From contig CAAFUS010000017.1 in NCBI GenBank assembly GCA_900766265.1, positions 62,001 to 126,000 on the forward strand: DNA of 64,000 bases, given 5' to 3'. Made by a program: the position numbers and the translations under genes. The notes beneath the pieces were generated by a model. That model was not told the DNA's origin, searched no databases, and was given only the letters and a program-made list of their open reading frames with translations. The stretch is from Pseudomonadaceae bacterium (lineage in GTDB: Bacteria; Pseudomonadota; Gammaproteobacteria; Pseudomonadales; Pseudomonadaceae). Below are positions 53,255 to 61,901 of this stretch, in pieces. Positions within the stretch are counted from its first letter, which is position 1. Each line of letters begins with the position of its first letter.

Positions 53255-54117
53255 TGAAGGCAACGATCACCGGGGCCGCCGCGTCCCTTCGCCGTTACCC
53301 CAACCCCTGGCGCCGCGGGCGTGTCGCTCCGGCAGCGCTCACGCTCGCGGCGGCCTGCCTACTGCCCGCATCCGACGCGCTCGCCCGGGACTGGTCCGAA
53401 GTGCCGGGCCCGCTGGCCGGCCCTCCACGCATCATCGGCCACCACGGCGCCGCCTGCTTGATCGGTGCGCAGCAGCTGCCGGCCGAAGGCGTCGGCTACC
53501 AGGCCGTCGATCTCGAGCGGCGCCGTCACTACGGCCATCCCGAGCTGCTGGATTACATCCAGCGCCTCGGCAAGCGTGTCGCCGAGGCCGGATTCGGCCC
53601 GATGCTGGTGGGCGACATGTCCCAGCCGCGCGGCGGGCCAATGAGCTATGGGCATGTCAGCCACCAGAGCGGGCTGGACGTGGATATCTGGTTTCGCCTG
53701 GACCTGCCGGTGCTCGACCGCAGCGAGCGCGAAGGGCTCGAACAGCCGATCCTGGTCGATCCGAAAACCGCCCGGCTGGATGCACGCTGGACCGATCGAC
53801 ATGCCGAGCTGATCCGCCTGGCCGCGGACGACCCGCGCGTGGCGAGGATCTTCGTCGACGGCGCGGTCAAGCGCGACCTCTGTGAGCGCGAGTGGGACGA
53901 CCGCTCCTGGCTGCGGCGCATCCGCCCCTGGCCCTGGCACGACGAACACCTGCACGTGCGCCTGCGCTGCCCGGCGGACCAGAAGGAGTGCGTCGACCAG
54001 CCCGAACCCCCGGCAGGCGACGGCTGCGCCGCCATCCTGCCTACGCCGCGCCCCTTGGTCGAAGCCAGCCCGGTACGGCGCCTGCCCCCGGCCTGCGCCA
54101 CCGTGCTCGAGCAATAG
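53254..54117 (+). CDS. mepA: Penicillin-insensitive murein endopeptidase (MepA-like)
   Basis: A 287-residue exported LAS-type metallopeptidase expected to cut D-Ala-meso-DAP crosslinks in peptidoglycan. The zinc motif HVSHQSGLDVD supplies His137 and Asp144, and the C-terminal WHDEHLHVRL the third ligand region. A basic-rich leader of about 25 residues precedes the hydrophobic signal core ending near LARD. TGATG coupling to the lipoprotein hydrolase upstream suggests a shared cell-envelope role. Confidence 0.92.
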   Translation: MKATITGAAASLRRYPNPWRRGRVAPAALTLAAACLLPASDALARDWSEVPGPLAGPPRIIGHHGAACLIGAQQLPAEGVGYQAVDLERRRHYGHPELLDYIQRLGKRVAEAGFGPMLVGDMSQPRGGPMSYGHVSHQSGLDVDIWFRLDLPVLDRSEREGLEQPILVDPKTARLDARWTDRHAELIRLAADDPRVARIFVDGAVKRDLCEREWDDRSWLRRIRPWPWHDEHLHVRLRCPADQKECVDQPEPPAGDGCAAILPTPRPLVEASPVRRLPPACATVLEQ

Positions 54118-54178
54118 GGTCTCAGTGGGACAGGCCGGCAGCTGAAATTCCGCATATCAGTTGGGAAAGCCAGGCATG

Positions 54179-54203
54179 AAAAAAGGGCGCCACCGGCGCC
54201 CTT
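54179..54203 (-). terminator. Intrinsic terminator of the small exported protein gene
   Basis: On the minus strand AAGGGCGCC-GGT-GGCGCCCTT is followed by a T-run (54184-54179), 19 nt beyond the stop at 54222. Confidence 0.85.
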
Positions 54204-54221
54204 GATGGGTGATGCGCGGGT

Positions 54222-54473
54222 TCAGTTCCACCAGCGCGGCAGGCCTTGGCGGTCCTTGCGGAACTCGACACGCGCGGCGCTGCGTTCTGTCTTCGCGTCG
54301 GCTGCGGTGTCGGCGGTGCGCGCCTCGACCCGTTCGAGATGCCGCCGGTCCGGCTCGGTACGGCTCGCTTCGAGGCGCGCCGTCTGGGTGGTGGCGGTGG
54401 TGTCCGCTGTGGCGGCGAAGGCGTGACCGGCCAGGCCGGCGATGATCAGGGACGCAATGACGTGCTTGCTCAT
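54222..54473 (-). CDS. Small exported hypothetical protein
   Basis: From ATG 54473 the product has 83 residues: a signal peptide (MSKHVIASLIIAGLAGHAFA) and a mature part of about 63 residues rich in Thr, Ala, Arg and Glu with no recognisable fold (RTEPDRRHLERVEARTADT). An AGGAA-type site (GAGGAACCCATC before ATG) and a good intrinsic terminator downstream support a real gene. Function unknown. Confidence 0.65.
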   Translation of the reverse strand: MSKHVIASLIIAGLAGHAFAATADTTATTQTARLEASRTEPDRRHLERVEARTADTAADAKTERSAARVEFRKDRQGLPRWWN

Positions 54474-54655
54474 GATGGGTTCCTCAGGGTTGCTGGGTGA
54501 CTTCGGTGCCCATGGTGGCGGCCGATCACATGCATGAGAAACGCAGAGGATCACTAGTGATTATCGACGCGATCGATCCAGTCATCGTCGTATCCGGGTG
54601 AGGGCGGGCCAGGCTCGCTACAATCGGCGGCCTTTATCGCTCCCAGGAAAACGGC

Positions 54656-57019
54656 GTGAACCAACAGTTGGGCTTCGTCCTCACCCGCCATTGGCGCGAC
54701 ACGCCGACAGGCACGGAAGTCGAGTTCTGGCTGGCGACCGATGACGGGCCGCGCCGTGTCCGGGTGCCGGACCAGGTGTCCACCGCCTTCGTTCCGGTCG
54801 CACAGCGCCAGGCCGCCGAGGCCGTGCTGCGCGGCGAGCGTGGGGTCGAGCTGCGCCCGCTGGAGCTGCGCGATTTTCGTCAGCGGCCGGTGTTCGGGCT
54901 GTACTGCCGCCAGTACCGCCAGCTGTTGCAGCTGGAGAAGCGCCTGCGCGCCGCGGGCGTCGATGTCTACGAGGCCGATGTCCGCCCGCCGGAGCGCTAT
55001 CTCATGGAGCGCTTCATCACCGCGCCGGTGGGCTTCGAGGCGCCGACCAAGGGAGACGGCGCGCTGCAGGTCGCCCAGCTCCGGCCCATGCCGTCCTATA
55101 GGCCGCGCCTGAAGTTGGTCTCGCTGGACATCGAGACCACCGCGCGCGGCCAGCTCTATTCCATCGGGCTGCAGGGCTGCGGCCAGCGGCAGGTGTACAT
55201 GCTTGGCCCGCCCAATGGGGATGCCGGGGAACTCGACTTCGACCTCGACTACTGCGACAGCCGCGGCGAGCTGCTCGAGCGGCTCAACGCCTGGCTGGCC
55301 GCCCACGACCCCGACGCGATCATCGGTTGGAACCTGGTGCAGTTCGACCTGCGGGTGCTGCACGAGCATGCCCAGCGGTTGAAGATCCCCCTGCGCCTGG
55401 GGCGTGATGAGCAACCCATGGAATGGCGCGAGCACGGCGCGCGCAGCAACCACTTCTTCGCTGCGGCGGCGGGGCGCCTGATCGTCGACGGCATCGAGGC
55501 GCTGCGCTCGGCCACCTGGAGCTTCCCCTCGTTCAGCCTGGAAAACGTCGCGCAGACGCTGCTCGGCGAAGGCAAGGCGATCGACAACCCCTACCAGCGC
55601 ATGGACGAGATCAACCGCATGTTCGCCGAGGACAAGCCCGCCCTGGCGCGCTACAACCTCAAGGACTGCGAGCTGGTGACGCGCATCTTCGAGAAGACCG
55701 AACTCCTGAGCTTCCTGCTCGAACGCGCCAGCGTGACCGGGCTGGCGGCCGACCGCAGCGGCGGATCGGTGGCCGCGTTCGAGCACCTCTACCTGCCGGC
55801 GATGCACCGCCAGGGCTTCGTCGCGCCGAACCTCGGCGAGCGCAGGCCCGAGGCGAGCCCCGGCGGTTTCGTCATGGATTCGCGCCCAGGCCTCTACGAC
55901 TCGGTGCTGGTGCTCGATTACAAGAGCCTGTACCCCTCGATCATCCGCACCTTCCTGATCGACCCGGTGGGGCTGGTCGAGGGCCTGCGCGAGCCCGGCG
56001 ACGAAGCCTCGGTGCCCGGCTTTCGCGGTGCACGCTTCTCGCGCACCCGGCACTGCCTGCCGGCCATCGTCGAGCGGGTGTGGGAGGGCCGTGAGGCGGC
56101 CAAGCGCGAGGGCAACAAGCCGTTGTCCCAGGCGCTGAAGATCATCATGAACGCCTTCTACGGCGTGCTCGGCTCCAGCGGCTGTCGCTTCTTCGATCCG
56201 CGCCTGGCCTCGTCCATCACGCTGCGTGGCCACGAGATCATGCGCCGTACCCGCGAGCTGATCGAGGCCCGTGGCCACGCGGTGATCTACGGCGACACCG
56301 ATTCGACCTTCGTCTGGCTCGGACGCCCCCACGAGGAAGCCGATGCCGCGCGGATCGGCCAGACGCTGGTGGCCGAGATCAATGCCTGGTGGCGCGAGCA
56401 TCTGGCGCAGGAATTCGGCGTGCAGAGCGCGCTGGAGCTGCAGTTCGAGACCCATTTCAGGCGTTTTCTGATGCCGACCATCCGTGGCGCCGAGGAAGGG
56501 AGCAAGAAGCGCTACGCCGGGCTGGTCAGGCGCGCCGACGGCAGCGTGTCGATGGTATTCAAGGGGCTGGAAACCGTGCGCACCGACTGGTCCCCCCTGG
56601 CCCAGCGGTTCCAGCAGACGCTGTACCGGCGCATCTTCGACGGCGAGCCGTACCAGGACTACGTGCGCGACTACGTGCGGCAGACGCTGGCCGGCGAGCT
56701 GGACGAGCTGCTGATCTACCGCAAGCGCCTGCGTCGCCGGCTCGACGACTACCAGCGCAACGTGCCACCCCACGTGCGCGCCGCTCGCCTGGCCGACGAC
56801 TACAACGAGCGTCAGGGCCGGCCGCGCCAGTACCAGAGCGGTGGCTGGATCAGCTACGTGATCACCACCGCAGGCCCCGAGCCGCTGGAAATCCGTCGTG
56901 CAGCCATCGATTACGACCACTACATCAGCCGCCAGCTGCAACCGGTCGCCGATGCGATCCTGCCTTTCGTGGGCGATGACTTCGCCAGCCTGATCGATAC
57001 CCAGCTGGGGCTGTTCTAG
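54656..57019 (+). CDS. polB: DNA polymerase II
   Basis: A 787-residue family B DNA polymerase used in repair and replication restart. The 3'-5' exonuclease has SLDIETTA and the polymerase has DYKSLYPSIIRTF (motif A), KIIMNAFYGVLGS (motif B) and YGDTDSTFVW (motif C). It starts at GTG 54656 with AGGAAA upstream; no ATG fits the conserved N-terminus. SOS control is usual for this gene but no LexA box was evident in the 182-nt upstream gap. Confidence 0.96.
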   Translation: MNQQLGFVLTRHWRDTPTGTEVEFWLATDDGPRRVRVPDQVSTAFVPVAQRQAAEAVLRGERGVELRPLELRDFRQRPVFGLYCRQYRQLLQLEKRLRAAGVDVYEADVRPPERYLMERFITAPVGFEAPTKGDGALQVAQLRPMPSYRPRLKLVSLDIETTARGQLYSIGLQGCGQRQVYMLGPPNGDAGELDFDLDYCDSRGELLERLNAWLAAHDPDAIIGWNLVQFDLRVLHEHAQRLKIPLRLGRDEQPMEWREHGARSNHFFAAAAGRLIVDGIEALRSATWSFPSFSLENVAQTLLGEGKAIDNPYQRMDEINRMFAEDKPALARYNLKDCELVTRIFEKTELLSFLLERASVTGLAADRSGGSVAAFEHLYLPAMHRQGFVAPNLGERRPEASPGGFVMDSRPGLYDSVLVLDYKSLYPSIIRTFLIDPVGLVEGLREPGDEASVPGFRGARFSRTRHCLPAIVERVWEGREAAKREGNKPLSQALKIIMNAFYGVLGSSGCRFFDPRLASSITLRGHEIMRRTRELIEARGHAVIYGDTDSTFVWLGRPHEEADAARIGQTLVAEINAWWREHLAQEFGVQSALELQFETHFRRFLMPTIRGAEEGSKKRYAGLVRRADGSVSMVFKGLETVRTDWSPLAQRFQQTLYRRIFDGEPYQDYVRDYVRQTLAGELDELLIYRKRLRRRLDDYQRNVPPHVRAARLADDYNERQGRPRQYQSGGWISYVITTAGPEPLEIRRAAIDYDHYISRQLQPVADAILPFVGDDFASLIDTQLGLF

Positions 57020-57034
57020 GCGCCGTCCGAAAAA

Positions 57035-57065
57035 GAAAAGGCCCGCGCGAGGCGGGCCTTTTTCT
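57035..57065. terminator. Bidirectional terminator, polB / mucD
   Basis: A 9-bp stem AAGGCCCGC/GCGGGCCTT (57038-57060) is flanked by an A-run on the left and a T-run on the right, and so can end both convergent genes. Confidence 0.92.
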
Positions 57066-57083
57066 TGCCGTGAAGGCTGTCGG

Positions 57084-58490
57084 TCAGTCCGGCAGGCGGA
57101 AGGTGATGAAGCTGGCGCGGCCCTGGCGCAGCACCCGCATCGACACCGACTGCTTGGACGGCAACTTGTCAACGATGGCGCGAAAGGTCTTCGCCGAGTC
57201 GATCGCCTGGTTGTTCAGGTGGGTGATCACGTCGCCTGGGCGCAGGCCGATTTCCAGGGCCGGACCGTTGCTCACTTCGCGCACCACCACGCCACCGCGC
57301 AGGTCGAAGGTCTTCCTCTGTTCCGGACTCAGCTCGGCCACGGTGACCCCGAGGCGGTTGCTGCTCTGCTGGGCGCCACCGGGCGCACCGCTGCTGGCGA
57401 CCATCTCGTCGTCATCGGGCAAGGCGCCGATGGTGATGTTCAACGTCTGGCGCTTGCCGTCGCGGACCACGGCGAACCGCGCCATGCTGCCGGGCTTGAG
57501 CGCGCCGACCAGGTGCGGCAGGTCGCTGGACATCTCGATGGACTTGCCGTCCATGCTCAGGATCACGTCGCCGACCTGCAGGCCGCCCTTGGCCGCCGGG
57601 CTGTCCTCGAGCAACTGCGCGACCAGCGCACCGGCCGGACGGTCCAGGCCGAAGGAGTCGGCCAGGTCCTTGTTCACCTCCTGGATCACCACGCCGAGCC
57701 AGCCGCGGCTGACTTTGCCAGAGGTGCGCAGTTGGTCGGCCACGTCCATCGCAACATCGATCGGGATGGCGAACGACAGCCCCATGAAGCCACCGGAGCG
57801 GGTGAAGATCTGGGAGTTGATGCCCACCACTTCGCCGTTCAGGTTGAACAGCGGGCCACCGGAGTTGCCCGGGTTGATCGCGACGTCTGTCTGAATGAAG
57901 GGCACGTAGCTTTCGCTTGGCAGGGTGCGGCCGGTGGCGCTGACGATGCCGGCGGTGACGGTGTGGTCGAAGCCGAACGGCGAGCCGATCGCCACTACCC
58001 ATTCACCGGCCTTGAGCTGGTCGGACTTGCCGAGCTTGACCGTCGGCAGGTTGTTGCCCTCGATCTTGAGCAAGGCCACGTCGCTGCGCGGGTCGGCGCC
58101 GACCAGCTTGGCGGTCAGCTCGCTGCGATCGGGCAGGCGCACCATGATTTCGGAGGCATCGGCGACCACGTGGTTGTTGGTCAGCACGTAGCCGTCCTGG
58201 GAAATGATGAAGCCCGAGCCCAGCGACTGGGCCTCGCGCTGGCGTTCCGGGCGGTTGGGAATGCTGCGTTCGAAGAATTCGCGGAAACCCGGTGGCAATC
58301 CTTCCAGATCGGGCAGCTGCGCCGCGGGACCGCGTGCGGGCATCTTCTGCTTGGTGCTGATGTTGACCACCGCTGGCGACGCGCTTTCGACCAGCGGTGT
58401 GAAGTCCGGCAGGTCGGCATAGGCCACGAGGGCCTGGCCGAGCATCACGACACCTGCCGTGACGGCCAGCAATTGCTTACGAAGTAACAT
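57084..58490 (-). CDS. mucD: Periplasmic serine protease, MucD/DegP type
   Basis: A 468-residue HtrA protease with a signal peptide ending YA near residue 25, a trypsin-like domain and two PDZ domains (about 275-365 and 385-468). The triad is His107 (TNNHVV), Asp137 (RSDVALLKI) and Ser210 (NPGNSGG). ATG 58490 follows GGGGAG. MucD restrains the AlgU envelope-stress/alginate response. Here it stands alone, not behind algU-mucABC, with a 453-nt gap upstream. Confidence 0.94.
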   Translation of the reverse strand: MLLRKQLLAVTAGVVMLGQALVAYADLPDFTPLVESASPAVVNISTKQKMPARGPAAQLPDLEGLPPGFREFFERSIPNRPERQREAQSLGSGFIISQDGYVLTNNHVVADASEIMVRLPDRSELTAKLVGADPRSDVALLKIEGNNLPTVKLGKSDQLKAGEWVVAIGSPFGFDHTVTAGIVSATGRTLPSESYVPFIQTDVAINPGNSGGPLFNLNGEVVGINSQIFTRSGGFMGLSFAIPIDVAMDVADQLRTSGKVSRGWLGVVIQEVNKDLADSFGLDRPAGALVAQLLEDSPAAKGGLQVGDVILSMDGKSIEMSSDLPHLVGALKPGSMARFAVVRDGKRQTLNITIGALPDDDEMVASSGAPGGAQQSSNRLGVTVAELSPEQRKTFDLRGGVVVREVSNGPALEIGLRPGDVITHLNNQAIDSAKTFRAIVDKLPSKQSVSMRVLRQGRASFITFRLPD

Positions 58491-58617
58491 GGCGGTTGGT
58501 CTCCCCACGCTGTTCAAAAGGATTGGGCGAAACTGACGTGTCCCCGTTCGCAACGCAAGTGCCGCGGCGCAAAGAGACGGCCTGCCGACACCGAGGCGCT
58601 GCATGACGGCAATGTGG

Positions 58618-58631
58618 GGGCACCGGTGCCC
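58618..58631. promoter_or_regulatory. 14-bp palindrome upstream of mucD
   Basis: GGGCACCGGTGCCC is perfectly symmetrical and lies 128 nt before the mucD start. It could be an operator or a 5'-leader hairpin of the mucD message. Confidence 0.35.
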
Positions 58632-58787
58632 TCATCCAAGGGGGCCGGGCGATTCGTCAGCCTGGTTCCAGACTCTACGCCTAACAAGGTCAGCATCGTG
58701 TGAAGTCGACGTAAAGGAAACGTAAGCACGGGTTTCCAGCGCGCGAGGCGTGACCGCAAGCACCGGGTTCGAAAGAGCAGAACTCAG

Positions 58788-58850
58788 CTTTATGCCTATT
58801 AAGAATATAAAAATAACAACTCGATATTTTATTGGAATAACGATAGTCCG
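58788..58850 (+). promoter_or_regulatory. AT-rich activator/promoter region with TTATT-GG-AATAA
   Basis: This stretch is far richer in A and T than its surroundings and includes the inverted repeat TTATT-GG-AATAA (58829-58840), about 104 nt before the binding-protein ATG. Its composition and placement recall control regions of sulfur-starvation genes in pseudomonads, so a LysR-type (CysB-like) activator is a reasonable guess. Confidence 0.45.
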
Positions 58851-58943
58851 TACTGTCGTCTCGTTGTGGCCAAGCCGGCTGCACGATCCCTTCCGCCGCG
58901 CGGCTGCGATCCAGCCGGGGCTCCCTCACCGAGAACAGTGGAC

Positions 58944-59726
58944 ATGAAAAAGACCTCGCTACTGGCCGCACTGGCCGCTGCCTTTTCCATCAGCCTCGCG
59001 CAAGCCGGCGAAACGCTCACTATCGCCGCCACCCCGGTGCCCCACGCCGAGATCCTCGAATTGATCAAGCCGCAACTGGCCGAACAGGGCATCGACCTGG
59101 ACATCAAGGTCTTCACCGACTACGTGCAGCCCAACATGCAGGTCAGCCAGAAGCGGCTGGACGCCAACTATTTCCAGACCAAACCCTACCTGGACACCTT
59201 CAACAGCAGCCGCGGCACGGACCTGGTGACCGTCACCGGCGTTCACGTCGAGCCCTTCGGCGGCTATTCCAGCCGCTTCGAGTCGCTGGACGAGCTGCCC
59301 AAGGGCGCCACCATCGCCATCCCCAGCGAAGGCAGCAACAGCGGCCGGGCCCTGCTGCTCCTGCAGAAGGCCGGCCTGCTGACCCTCAAGGACCCGAGGA
59401 ATGCCCAGGCCACGCCCCGCGACATCGCCGATAACCCGCGCGGCTTCAAGTTCAGGGAGCTCGAGGCGGCGATGCTGCCGCGGGTACTGAACCAGGTGGA
59501 TCTGGCGATGATCAACACCAACTATGCGCTGGAAGCCAAGCTCGACCCCGGCGCCGACGCGCTGGTGATCGAGGATCGCGATTCGCCCTACGTGAACTAC
59601 CTGGTGGCCCGCCCGGACAACCGTGACAGCGAGGCGATCAGGAAGCTCTCCGCCGCGCTGACCAGTCCGGAAGTCAAAGCCTTCATCGAGACGGGCTACT
59701 CTGGTGCGGTCGTACCCGCGTTTTGA
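58944..59726 (+). CDS. MetQ/NlpA-family substrate-binding protein
   Basis: A 260-residue periplasmic protein with signal peptide MKKTSLLAALAAAFSISLAQA. ATPVPHAEILELIKPQLAEQGIDLDI and QKRLDANYFQTKPYLD are typical MetQ, which binds methionine for the MetNI importer. Unlike many MetQ proteins there is no lipobox Cys, so it should be soluble. No metN or metI is adjacent; it must use a transporter encoded elsewhere. A PLP sulfur-amino-acid enzyme follows 95 nt downstream. Confidence 0.9.
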   Translation: MKKTSLLAALAAAFSISLAQAGETLTIAATPVPHAEILELIKPQLAEQGIDLDIKVFTDYVQPNMQVSQKRLDANYFQTKPYLDTFNSSRGTDLVTVTGVHVEPFGGYSSRFESLDELPKGATIAIPSEGSNSGRALLLLQKAGLLTLKDPRNAQATPRDIADNPRGFKFRELEAAMLPRVLNQVDLAMINTNYALEAKLDPGADALVIEDRDSPYVNYLVARPDNRDSEAIRKLSAALTSPEVKAFIETGYSGAVVPAF

Positions 59727-59821
59727 TCGAGCCGAGCGCTCGACCTGCACGGCGCCGGTCGCACGAGACCGGCGTTCGCGCTTCTGCCGCGGCGGCCCCG
59801 AACCCTAGCGAAGGAACAGAG

Positions 59822-61012
59822 ATGAGCAAGCAACAGCCAGGACTTTCCACCCGCGCGGTGCACAGCGGCAACGACGTCGACCACAAGATGGTCACCCGCG
59901 CCAAGAGCCTGCCGATCTACGAAACGTCGGTGTTTGTCTACGAGTCCCTCGCCCAGGTCGACGACTTTCTCGCCGGCAATCCCGACAACTACATGTATAC
60001 CCGCCTGGGCAACCCGAACACCGCCGCGCTGGAAACCCTGGTGTGCGAGCTGGAAGGGGGCGAGGCGGCGCTGTTTTCGGCCTCCGGCATGGCCGCCATC
60101 AGCGCGGCCTTGCTCGGGTGCCTGAACGCGGGCGACCACCTGATCGCCAGCCGGGAGCTTTACGGCACCACGCAAAGCCTGATCGAGAAGGAGCTCGTGC
60201 GCTTCGGCATCGGCGCCACACTGGTCGATATCAACGACCTCGCCGCCGTGGAAGCCGCCATCACGCCGAGCACCCGGCTGATCTACACCGAAACCGCGTC
60301 CAACCCGCTGGTGCGCATCAGCGACGTGCCCGCCCTGGCCCAACTGGCCAAGGCCCGGGGGCTGAGGCTCGTGGTGGACAACACCTTCCTCTCGCCGGCG
60401 CTGTACCAGCCGCTCGCCGACGGCGCCGACCTGGTGCTGCACAGCACCACCAAATACCTCAACGGCCACAGCGACGCGACCGGTGGGGTGATCGTTGGTG
60501 ACCCCGAGTGGGTGGCCCAGGCGCGGCGCTTCCAGATCAACAGCGGCGGCAGCGCCAGCCCCTTCGAAGCCTGGCTGACGTTCCGCGGCGCCAAGACCCT
60601 CGCCCTGCGCATGCGGGCGCACTCCGACAACGCGCAACGATTGGCCGAAGCGCTGGAGGCGCATCCGAAGGTCGCCAAGGTCCACTACCCCGGTCTGCCG
60701 TCGCACCCGGACCATGCCCGGGCCAAACGGCTGTTCCCCAAGGGCTGCTCGGGCATGCTCGGCTTCACCCTGGAAGGTGGGCTGGCCGAAGTCGACGCGC
60801 TGATCCAGGGGCTGCAACGCACCGCATTCGCCCCGTCGCTCGCGGGCGTGGCCAGCAGCATCACTCATCCTGGCAAGACCTCGCACCGTGCGCTCTCGGC
60901 CGAGACGCTCAGCAGCCTGGACATCCACGACGGCACGATCCGCGTGTCGGTGGGCATAGAGGATGCGCAGGACATCGTGGCGGACTTCATCGGGGCGCTG
61001 GATCGGCTGTGA
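59822..61012 (+). CDS. Cys/Met metabolism PLP enzyme (gamma-lyase / cystathionine synthase-lyase family)
   Basis: A 396-residue trans-sulfuration family enzyme. The PLP-binding Lys211 is in LHSTTKYLNGHSDATGG, the phosphate-contact region is YMYTRLGNPN and SASGMAA. It could be methionine gamma-lyase, cystathionine gamma-lyase/synthase or O-acetylhomoserine sulfhydrylase; sequence reading alone does not decide. Pairing with a MetQ-like protein favours breakdown of imported methionine or a related sulfur compound. ATG 59822 has GAAGGAACAGAG upstream; the open frame further 5' has no family likeness. Confidence 0.9.
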   Translation: MSKQQPGLSTRAVHSGNDVDHKMVTRAKSLPIYETSVFVYESLAQVDDFLAGNPDNYMYTRLGNPNTAALETLVCELEGGEAALFSASGMAAISAALLGCLNAGDHLIASRELYGTTQSLIEKELVRFGIGATLVDINDLAAVEAAITPSTRLIYTETASNPLVRISDVPALAQLAKARGLRLVVDNTFLSPALYQPLADGADLVLHSTTKYLNGHSDATGGVIVGDPEWVAQARRFQINSGGSASPFEAWLTFRGAKTLALRMRAHSDNAQRLAEALEAHPKVAKVHYPGLPSHPDHARAKRLFPKGCSGMLGFTLEGGLAEVDALIQGLQRTAFAPSLAGVASSITHPGKTSHRALSAETLSSLDIHDGTIRVSVGIEDAQDIVADFIGALDRL

Positions 61013-61032
61013 TCCGAGCCGGACCGCCGGAT

Positions 61033-61842
61033 TCAGGCGGAGCCCGGCTCCGACATCTGGCGGTGGCGCTCGGCTTTCTGCTGTTCAGATTCCGTACGGT
61101 TAGCGCCTTCGCCTTCTTCTCTCACCTCCGGGCCGCCGCCGTACACCTCGGGCTGTTCGGCCATGAGTGCCTCGAATCCCTGGCGGGCCACCTGGGCAGG
61201 ATCATTTTTTTCCGAGGAGCCGACCTGCGTGTCGTCCTCGCCGGCATGGTGGAAGAAATTGGTTTCGGTAGGGCCTGGCATCAGCACCGTGACATGAACC
61301 CCGGTGCCTTTCATTTCGTTGCCGATTGCATTGCCGAACGAGCGAACGAAGGCCTTGGACGCCCCGTACACCGCCTCGAAGGGCACGGGCGACGTTCCCG
61401 AGATGGATGAGGTGAAGAGCATGCGGCCACGGCCCTGCGCGACCAGATCCTTGGCGAACACCTTGGCCAGGTGAACGACGGATACCACATTGAGCTGAAT
61501 CAGTTCGAGCTCGCTTTCAAGGCTCGTCGCGGCGTCGGTTCCAGGGACAAAGCTTCCGCCCACCCCGACGCCTGCGTTGATAGCGATTGCCTCCACCGGC
61601 CGGTTCAGTGATCGAGCCTTGCCGTATAGCTCCTCGACACCGTCATAGGTGCGCAGGTCCACGGCGATGCTTTCGACATGCGCCCCCAGCGCTTGCAGCA
61701 TTTGGCACGTTTCATCCAGACCACTACCGCGAGAGGCGATCAACAAGTCGTAGCCGTTTTCTGCAAATTGCTTCGCTAATTCAAGGCCGATCCCGCTTGA
61801 GGCACCTGTAACGACCGCCAGAGGTTTACTCATATCGGACAT
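61033..61842 (-). CDS. Short-chain dehydrogenase/reductase
   Basis: A 269-residue classical SDR: cofactor loop TGASSGIG near residues 12-19, NAGVGVGG, the catalytic Ser in FTSSISG and YGASK. The basic SRG after strand 2 suggests NADP(H). The C-terminus is an unusual hydrophilic Glu/Arg tail (about 35 residues, REEGEGANRTESEQQK). Start ATG 61842 has GGAG 8 nt upstream; ATG 61833 is the alternative. Substrate unknown; it converges on the PLP-enzyme gene. Confidence 0.88.
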   Translation of the reverse strand: MSDMSKPLAVVTGASSGIGLELAKQFAENGYDLLIASRGSGLDETCQMLQALGAHVESIAVDLRTYDGVEELYGKARSLNRPVEAIAINAGVGVGGSFVPGTDAATSLESELELIQLNVVSVVHLAKVFAKDLVAQGRGRMLFTSSISGTSPVPFEAVYGASKAFVRSFGNAIGNEMKGTGVHVTVLMPGPTETNFFHHAGEDDTQVGSSEKNDPAQVARQGFEALMAEQPEVYGGGPEVREEGEGANRTESEQQKAERHRQMSEPGSA

Positions 61843-61901
61843 GCTATCGACTCCGTCATGGTGATAATTCCTATGACTCGACAGGCCTGCCGACGACTCC
61901 C

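Larger units (their letters stand above)
58491..58943. other. 453-nt divergent control region mucD / metQ-like
   Basis: Contains a perfect 14-bp palindrome at 58618-58631 nearer mucD and a markedly AT-rich block of about 65 nt (58788-58850) nearer the binding-protein gene, with the inverted repeat at 58829-58840. No coding frame is convincing. Confidence 0.6.

Noticed and set aside
54554..57172. A minus-strand open frame of about 870 codons opposite polB
   Set aside because: polB carries all family B motifs on the plus strand; the antisense product is featureless.
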